19,224 bases of DNA from an uncultured Eubacteriales bacterium. GTDB lineage: Bacteria; Bacillota; Clostridia; Oscillospirales; Oscillospiraceae. The stretch is taken from positions 1 to 19,224 of the forward strand of contig CATXTO010000034.1 of assembly GCA_958402445.1 (NCBI GenBank), in the 5' to 3' direction. A program made the position numbers and the translations under genes. Positions 14,899 through 19,224 of the stretch are shown here, piece by piece. The first letter of the stretch is position 1. Every line of letters starts with the position of its first letter. The notes under the pieces are model-generated. The model did no database searches, had not been told where the DNA came from, and saw only the letters and a program-made list of their open reading frames with translations.

Positions 14899-15300
14899 TG
14901 CAGGGGCGAGCTGCGTACGCCACTACAGGCAAACCTCTCCAATAACAAAATGTTGAGTCGAGCTGCGCTCACTTTTCAAACCCCACAAATCTGGAGATTT
15001 CCCCCGACGGGCGACCACAGGTCGCCCCTACAGTTCTTTGTGAGGAGAAATCCCGAAAAGCATAAGCACAAACCGAAGCCCGGCCCCAGCGGATACGATT
15101 CGGGAAAGAGCGGCAAGGAAGCAATGCGGATGATGGCCGAATAGCCTGCCGGAAAAAAAGCGGATTTTTCCTCGGCGATGTAGGGGCATGCTTTGCACGC
15201 CCGTGGAACGACACAGGTCGTTCCCTACACCCCCGAATTGGTCTGGACCCCGTAGGGGCGAGCTGTGCTCGCCCGCGGGCGACTGAAGGTCGCCCCTACA
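14899..15300. repeat. palindromic repeat block D
   Basis: The two best complete units in the window are here: 15179-15229 (TGTAGGGG, stem ATGC/GCAC type, second stem AACGACA/GGTCGTT, CCCTACA) and 15252-15300 (CGAGC/GCTCG, then GGGCGACT/GGTCGCCC, CCCTACA). Degraded arms are at 14899-14927 and 14951-14972, and a right arm at 15007-15032. The stretch 14704-14898 before the block is AT-rich and holds no gene; 15033-15178 also lacks one. Confidence 0.85.
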
Positions 15301-15396
15301 GTTTATTACCGGGAAATATCACAGAAATACATAACCCAAACCAGAGTCAAACTCAGTGGGTTCAGTTTGGAGCGGAGCTAAGGTGCAGCGAACAAG

Positions 15397-15422
15397 AATC
15401 CGCACCCCTTGGGGTGCGGATT
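15397..15422 (-). terminator. hairpin downstream of tpiA (distal)
   Basis: AATCCGCACCCC (15397-15408), loop TT, GGGGTGCGGATT (15411-15422): a perfect 12-bp stem. On the minus strand CTTGTT follows, slightly U-rich. It is about 80 bases past the tpiA stop and could be the true end of the trmL-pgk-tpiA transcript. Confidence 0.55.
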
Positions 15423-15460
15423 TGCGGAAACACAAGTCCTCTGCGACGAGAGCAGGCAGA

Positions 15461-15495
15461 GCAAAGGCCCGCGGGATAATCCCACAGGCCTTTGC
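15461..15495 (-). terminator. hairpin just after tpiA
   Basis: Outer stem GCAAAGGCC (15461-15469) and GGCCTTTGC (15487-15495), with an inner stem GGGAT/ATCCC. It begins eight bases after the tpiA stop on the minus strand. No U-tract follows, so it may protect the 3' end or work together with the distal hairpin. Confidence 0.5.
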
Positions 15496-15502
15496 AGGAG
15501 GG

Positions 15503-16279
15503 TCAAATGGTGGGCTGGTTGGCAGCCTCAATGATTTTCACAAACTTCTCCGGGTCTAGAGAGGCGCCGCCGATGAGGCCGCCGTCGATATCCGGCTGGG
15601 CCAGCAGGTCGTAGGCGTTGGTCTCATTCATGGAGCCGCCGTAGAGAATGGAGATAGCCCGGGCGTTTTTGGAGCTGTAGAGCTTGCGCACCACGGTGCG
15701 AATACTCTCGCAGACCTCCTCCGCCTGCTCCGGGGTGGCGGTTCTGCCGGTGCCGATGGCCCAAATGGGCTCGTAGGCGATGATGACCTTGCGAATTTTC
15801 TCCTCCGGCACGCCCTGCAGGCACATTTTGATTTGCATGGTGATCCATTCGTTGGTCACGCCTGCTTCCCGCTGCTCCAGGGACTCGCCGCAGCACACAA
15901 TGGGAATCAGCCCGGCCCCCAGGGCGGACAGGACCTTGGCGTTCACATTTGAATCGGTCTCTCCCATAGCTCGGCGCTCACTGTGTCCCACGACGACATA
16001 TTTACAGCCGGCGTCCAGCAGCATATTGGCGGCAATCTCCCCGGTGTAAGCGCCGGAGGGGTTGGCGTTGCAATTCTGCGCGCCAATACCCACCCGGGTC
16101 TCCCGCATGGCGCGGACGGCGGCGGGGATGCAGACGGCAGGCACGCATAGGGCCACATCGCACCAACGCCCCTTGGGCATGATGCCCTTGAACGCGGTCA
16201 TGAATTCCTTGGTTTCGCTGGGGGTTTTGTTCATCTTCCAGTTTCCGGCAATCACGGTTTTGCGGTATTTTCTGTTCAT
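15503..16279 (-). CDS. tpiA: triose-phosphate isomerase
   Basis: 258-residue TIM-barrel enzyme interconverting dihydroxyacetone phosphate and glyceraldehyde 3-phosphate. The catalytic residues are visible: N13 and K15 (AGNWKMNK), H99 (VVVGHSERR), E170 (AYEPIWAIGTGR), with the flexible loop 6 straight after. The phosphate-binding LYGGSM (212-217) and GGLIGGASL (233-241) are present. Length is normal. ATG 16279 follows GGAGG. It is the third gene of trmL-pgk-tpiA, 44 bases after pgk. Confidence 0.98.
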   Translation of the reverse strand: MNRKYRKTVIAGNWKMNKTPSETKEFMTAFKGIMPKGRWCDVALCVPAVCIPAAVRAMRETRVGIGAQNCNANPSGAYTGEIAANMLLDAGCKYVVVGHSERRAMGETDSNVNAKVLSALGAGLIPIVCCGESLEQREAGVTNEWITMQIKMCLQGVPEEKIRKVIIAYEPIWAIGTGRTATPEQAEEVCESIRTVVRKLYSSKNARAISILYGGSMNETNAYDLLAQPDIDGGLIGGASLDPEKFVKIIEAANQPTI

Positions 16280-16323
16280 GTTCTAGCGCCTCCAGATAAT
16301 CTCTTTATGTGATATGTCATGAT

Positions 16324-17523
16324 TTATAAGTCTTCCAGGCAGGCGATGCCAGGCAGTTCCAAACCCTCCAGGAACTCCAGGGAGGCGCCGCCGCCAGTGG
16401 AGATGTGCGTAATGCGGTCGGCAAAGCCCAGCTGCTCGCACGCCGCTGCGCTGTCTCCGCCGCCCACGATGGTCACGGCCTGGGCATCCGCCAGGGCCTG
16501 CGCCACAGCAATGGTACCCTGTGCCAAAACGGGATTCTCAAACACGCCCATGGGCCCGTTCCAAACCACGGTCTTTGCAGATTTTACTGCTTCGGCAAAC
16601 AGCGCCTGGGTTTTCTCCCCGATATCCAGCCCCATCTTGTCCGAAGCAATGGCGTCGGAGGCCACGGTTTCCACTTGAACCGGCCCGTCGATGGGGTCCG
16701 GGAAAGCGGCGGCTGTCACCACGTCCACGGGCAGCAGGAGCTTCACGCCTCGGGCTTCCGCCTTGGCCATCATTTCCCTGCAATACAAAACCTTCTCTTT
16801 ATCGAGCAAAGAAGTACCTACGGAGTACCCTTTGGCGGCCAAGAAGGTATAGGCCATCCCACCGCCAATCACGAGGGTGTCCACCTTCTCCAGCAGGTTT
16901 TGAATCACGCCCAGCTTGTCGGAGACCTTGGCGCCGCCCAGAATCGCCACAAAGGGACGCGCGGGGTTGGCCAGGGCCTTACCCATGACATCCACTTCCT
17001 TCCGCACCAAAAAGCCGCAGACGGCGGGCAGATAATCCGCAACGCCGGCGGTAGAAGCGTGGGCCCGGTGCGCGGTGCCGAAGGCATCGTTGACAAACAA
17101 GTCGGCCAGACTGGCCAGCTCCCGGGCCAGCTCCGGGTCGTTTTTGGTCTCGCCCTTCATAAACCGGACATTTTCCAACAGCAGCACCTCGCCGTCTCGC
17201 AGCGCGGCGGCCTTGGCCTTGGCATCCTCGCCTACCACGTCCATTGCCATTTGCACCGGCGCGCCCAAAAGCTGGCCGAGCCGGTCCGCCACCACCTGCA
17301 GACTCAGCTCCTTCTTCCACTCGCCCTTGGGCTTACCCAGATGCGAGCAGAGAATGACCTTGGCCCCGTGGCCGCGCAGATATTCAATGGTAGGCAGCGC
17401 CGCGACAATCCGCTTGTCGCTGGTGATGGCGCCGTCTTTTAGCGGAACGTTAAAGTCACAGCGGCACAAAACCCGCATTCCGGCAACCGCGACATCCTGC
17501 ACAGATTTCTTGTGATAATTCAT
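16324..17523 (-). CDS. pgk: phosphoglycerate kinase
   Basis: 399-residue two-lobed kinase that makes ATP from 1,3-bisphosphoglycerate. Landmarks: LCRCDFNVPL near 19-28, SHLGKPKG near 60-67, the ENVRF segment, FVNDAFGTAHRAHAST, GGAKVSDKL, the nucleotide-site GGGDSAAA and C-terminal STGGGASLEFLEG. Length is normal. The start ATG (17523-17521) overlaps the trmL stop TGA (17522-17520) as ATGA, and GGGAGG lies upstream, so translation of the two genes is likely coupled. Glyceraldehyde 3-phosphate dehydrogenase, often beside pgk, is not in this window. Confidence 0.98.
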   Translation of the reverse strand: MNYHKKSVQDVAVAGMRVLCRCDFNVPLKDGAITSDKRIVAALPTIEYLRGHGAKVILCSHLGKPKGEWKKELSLQVVADRLGQLLGAPVQMAMDVVGEDAKAKAAALRDGEVLLLENVRFMKGETKNDPELARELASLADLFVNDAFGTAHRAHASTAGVADYLPAVCGFLVRKEVDVMGKALANPARPFVAILGGAKVSDKLGVIQNLLEKVDTLVIGGGMAYTFLAAKGYSVGTSLLDKEKVLYCREMMAKAEARGVKLLLPVDVVTAAAFPDPIDGPVQVETVASDAIASDKMGLDIGEKTQALFAEAVKSAKTVVWNGPMGVFENPVLAQGTIAVAQALADAQAVTIVGGGDSAAACEQLGFADRITHISTGGGASLEFLEGLELPGIACLEDL

Positions 17524-18047
17524 CCAGATACCTCCCATGGTTCGTTTGGCTGGGCCACTTGGGTCCAAGACAGCATGCGTCCAAACTCCTGTAGCGCGGG
17601 AAAGTCCAGCTGCCGCAGCGCCTCGTAAACGGCGATGGCCACGGAGTTGCTCAGATTCAGGCTTCGGGCGTCCGGCCGCATGGGAATTCTAAGGCAGCTT
17701 TCCGCATGCTCGTTTAAAAATTCTTCCGGCAGGCCCCGGGTCTCCTTACCGAAGAACAGATAACATCCGTCGTGAAAGCAGGCCTCCGTATAGGACCGGG
17801 GCGCCTTGGTGGACAGGCACCACATCTCCCTCACGACATTCTTGGAGAAAAAGTCCGCCAGGTCGTCGTACACCCGCACATCCACCAGATGCCAGTAATC
17901 CAGACCGGCGCGCCGCACGGCCTTCTCCGAGATATCAAACCCCAGGGGGCGGACCAAGTGCAGGGTAGAGCCCGTGGCGGCGCAGGTTCGCGCGATATTG
18001 CCGGTATTGGCTGGAATCTCCGGTTCCACCAGAACCACATGGAGCAA
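17520..18047 (-). CDS. trmL: tRNA (cytidine/uridine-34 2'-O)-methyltransferase TrmL
   Basis: SPOUT (knotted) methyltransferase that methylates the wobble ribose of tRNA-Leu. Three SPOUT motifs are visible: VLVEPEIPANTGNIARTCAA at the start, YLFFGKETRGLP in the middle, and IPMRPDARSLNLSNSVAIA in the C-terminal knot. I chose the TTG at 18047 (MLHVVLVEPE, 175 residues). Homologs start at this point, GGGGGTG lies about five bases upstream, and the promoter predicts an mRNA start near 18086, downstream of a longer TTG frame at 18104. A GTG at 18056 is the alternative. It is the first gene of the operon with pgk and tpiA. Confidence 0.92.
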   Translation of the reverse strand: MLHVVLVEPEIPANTGNIARTCAATGSTLHLVRPLGFDISEKAVRRAGLDYWHLVDVRVYDDLADFFSKNVVREMWCLSTKAPRSYTEACFHDGCYLFFGKETRGLPEEFLNEHAESCLRIPMRPDARSLNLSNSVAIAVYEALRQLDFPALQEFGRMLSWTQVAQPNEPWEVSG

Positions 18048-18092
18048 AGCACGCACCCCCGCTTCTGTCTGAATGACTCGCCTAGCTTGAAT

Positions 18093-18121
18093 ATTGTAAG
18101 TCAAAATACCCGTAAAATCAA
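18093..18121 (-). promoter_or_regulatory. promoter of trmL-pgk-tpiA
   Basis: On the minus strand TTGATT (18121-18116), a 17-base spacer and TACAAT (18098-18093). The expected start near 18086 leaves a leader of about 38 bases and excludes the TTG at 18104 as the trmL start. Confidence 0.75.
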
Positions 18122-18405
18122 TCTAAAAAATCCAATCTTCTGGAACTTTTCATAGTATTCACATAAATTTCGATCTAGCCTGCGGAATTTTGTTGATTTT
18201 TGTGAAACACGCACAAAAGCCGCCCCAATTTTTACTTTCACAGCCGGCTTGTTTTTCTAAAATTCTGGTTGGAATCAAAGAAAATCCAATTTTTTACTTG
18301 GAAACAGATGGAAGCTCCTGTTTGGCAAAAGCGTTTGCCGCTGGAATAGTATGGCCTTGCAGGGGCAAGCTAGGAAAAAGTCAAATGCGAAAGGATGCGA
18401 CTACC
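18122..18405. other. AT-rich region upstream of the superoxide dismutase gene
   Basis: About 280 bases between divergent genes. An open frame from 18190 joins the dismutase frame, but it lacks a ribosome site and its extra 72 residues are unlike dismutases. I could not fix a promoter for the dismutase. A weak candidate is TTGGCA (18322) with TAGTAT (18347), spacer 19. Confidence 0.4.
18324..18339. promoter_or_regulatory. palindrome, possible repressor operator
   Basis: GGCAAA (18324-18329), AGCG, TTTGCC (18334-18339): a perfect 6-bp dyad about 67 bases before the dismutase start. The CG-centred AAAGCGTTT core resembles operators of LacI/GalR-family regulators, including catabolite-response elements, though it fits the CcpA consensus only partly. 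It overlaps the weak -35 candidate. Confidence 0.4.
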
Positions 18406-19026
18406 ATGGAAGTCAAATATCCCTATCAACTACCCCCCCTGCCTTACGGTTACGACGCCTTGGCGCCCGCGCTGGGGGAAAACACCCTCCATTTTCATCA
18501 CGACAAGCATTTTCAGACCTATGTGGACAACTTAAACGCCGCACTGGCAGACTGCCCGGACTGCCAGAGCAAACCTCTGCAGGAGCTGCTGCGGGACCTA
18601 GGCGGTCTGCCGGAGAGCAAGCGAACCGCCATTTGCAACAACGGCGGCGGCGTGTACAATCACGCGCTGTATTTTGCCTGCCTGGCGCCCAACGGCGGCG
18701 GGCAGCCCACAGGCCCCTTGGCCCAGGCAATCCAGAAGGACTTCGGCTCCCTGGAGGAGTGGAAAAAGCAGATGAAGGCGGCGGCTCTGGGCCAGTTCGG
18801 TTCCGGCTACGCCTTCCTGGCGGCGGAGCCGTACGGCTCCTTGCGCATTGTGAAGACCGCAAATCAGGATTGTCCCCTGTCTCAGGGCCTCAAGCCCCTT
18901 CTGTGTGTGGACGTGTGGGAACACGCCTATTACTTGGATTATCAAAATCGCCGGGCCGACTATGTGGACCGGTGGTTCGACGCCATCTGTTGGAAGGCAG
19001 TGGAAGAAAATTACGCCGCGCAATGA
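18406..19026 (+). CDS. superoxide dismutase (Fe/Mn family, Mn-type signature)
   Basis: 206-residue enzyme converting superoxide to oxygen and hydrogen peroxide. The metal ligands are H31 (HFHHDKHFQTYV), H86 (VYNHALYF), D169 and H173 (DVWEHAYYLDY). Y39 and H35 of the second shell are present. G82, four residues before H86, with Q154 in TANQD is the pairing typical of Mn enzymes, while Fe enzymes have Gln at the first place and Ala at the second. Cambialistic use cannot be excluded. ATG 18406 has AAAGGATG upstream. An ATG seven codons earlier (18385) is also possible. It is a single gene with a strong terminator. Confidence 0.95.
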   Translation: MEVKYPYQLPPLPYGYDALAPALGENTLHFHHDKHFQTYVDNLNAALADCPDCQSKPLQELLRDLGGLPESKRTAICNNGGGVYNHALYFACLAPNGGGQPTGPLAQAIQKDFGSLEEWKKQMKAAALGQFGSGYAFLAAEPYGSLRIVKTANQDCPLSQGLKPLLCVDVWEHAYYLDYQNRRADYVDRWFDAICWKAVEENYAAQ

Positions 19027-19054
19027 TGCCATTTGGCAACGCTACACGCAATAC

Positions 19055-19097
19055 AAGGGCATACCGCAGAGGCTTATCCTCTGCGGTATGCCCTTTT
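19055..19097 (+). terminator. intrinsic terminator of the superoxide dismutase gene
   Basis: An 18-bp perfect stem, AAGGGCATACCGCAGAGG (19055-19072) and CCTCTGCGGTATGCCCTT (19078-19095), with a 5-base loop, then TT. It is 28 bases after the stop codon. Confidence 0.9.
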
Positions 19098-19123
19098 AGT
19101 GCCGCTCCTTGATTGAAATAGCT

Positions 19124-19175
19124 TGTAGGGGCGAGCTGTGCTCGCCCGCGGAACGACCGCAGGTCGTTTCCTACA
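19124..19175. repeat. palindromic repeat unit E
   Basis: One complete short unit: TGTAGGGG, stem CGAGC/GCTCG with loop TGT, stem AACGACC/GGTCGTT with loop GCA, then TCCTACA. It lies 26 bases after the dismutase terminator. The remaining 49 bases to the window edge show nothing further. Confidence 0.85.
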
Positions 19176-19224
19176 GTCCCATTTTCGAAAAGTCACCTAT
19201 CGTCTTTCCCGCATTCTTGAGGTG

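Noticed and set aside
16405..17442. 345-codon plus-strand open frame opposite pgk
   Set aside because: It is an antisense shadow of a complete phosphoglycerate kinase gene.
6163..19175. CRISPR array as an explanation for the repeats
   Set aside because: Repeats are not evenly spaced, units are themselves paired palindromes, spacers in block C are copies of one another, and there are no cas genes.

Overview
The window fits a Gram-positive, endospore-forming anaerobe of the Oscillospiraceae (Oscillibacter, Dysosmobacter or Lawsonibacter-like Clostridia). Evidence for this is the partial 16S rRNA, high-GC coding sequence with Clostridia-type promoters and Shine-Dalgarno sites, a GerA-type spore germination operon, and gene-poor gaps filled with a short palindromic repeat family. 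The taxon is my reading of the 16S and was not searched against a database.

Layout, left to right. (1) 1-1505: the 5' two thirds of a 16S rRNA gene on the minus strand, its leader and two tandem promoters. (2) 1531-4400: a compact minus-strand operon in the order gerAA-like, short GerC-like, GerAB-like. (3) 4486-6110: a plus-strand flotillin gene behind a leader with a possible short peptide and an intrinsic terminator. (4) 6585-7636: the rpsF-ssb-rpsR operon on the minus strand, with its own promoter and a leader hairpin. (5) 7767-10326: mnmE followed by a NifS/IscS-like cysteine desulfurase, minus strand. (6) 10485-11825: an orphan plus-strand promoter, a repeat block, a damaged plus-strand gene and several hairpins. 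(7) 11844-14647: three minus-strand genes, a DUF2087 protein, a membrane-anchored endonuclease/exonuclease/phosphatase-fold protein and a CBS-domain protein. (8) 15503-18121: trmL-pgk-tpiA, minus strand, from one good promoter. (9) 18406-19097: a Mn-type superoxide dismutase on the plus strand with a strong terminator.

The genes serve translation (16S, S6, S18, MnmE, TrmL), replication and repair (SSB), glycolysis (Pgk, TpiA), spore germination, membrane organisation (flotillin), sulfur transfer and oxidative stress. They are mostly core functions.

The unusual part is the intergenic DNA. About twenty arms of one palindromic family sit in five blocks (6163-6478, 10622-10999, 12307-12806, 14899-15300, 19124-19175). 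A complete unit is about 50 bp, starts TGTAGGGG, ends CCCCTACA and encloses two hairpins whose stems vary with matching changes on both sides. One block is a tandem array with a 156 or 165 bp period, another abuts the broken end of a damaged gene, and all blocks lie outside intact genes. They look like REPIN or MITE-type non-autonomous elements. No transposase for them is in the window. The other candidate for a new regulatory element is the flotillin leader.
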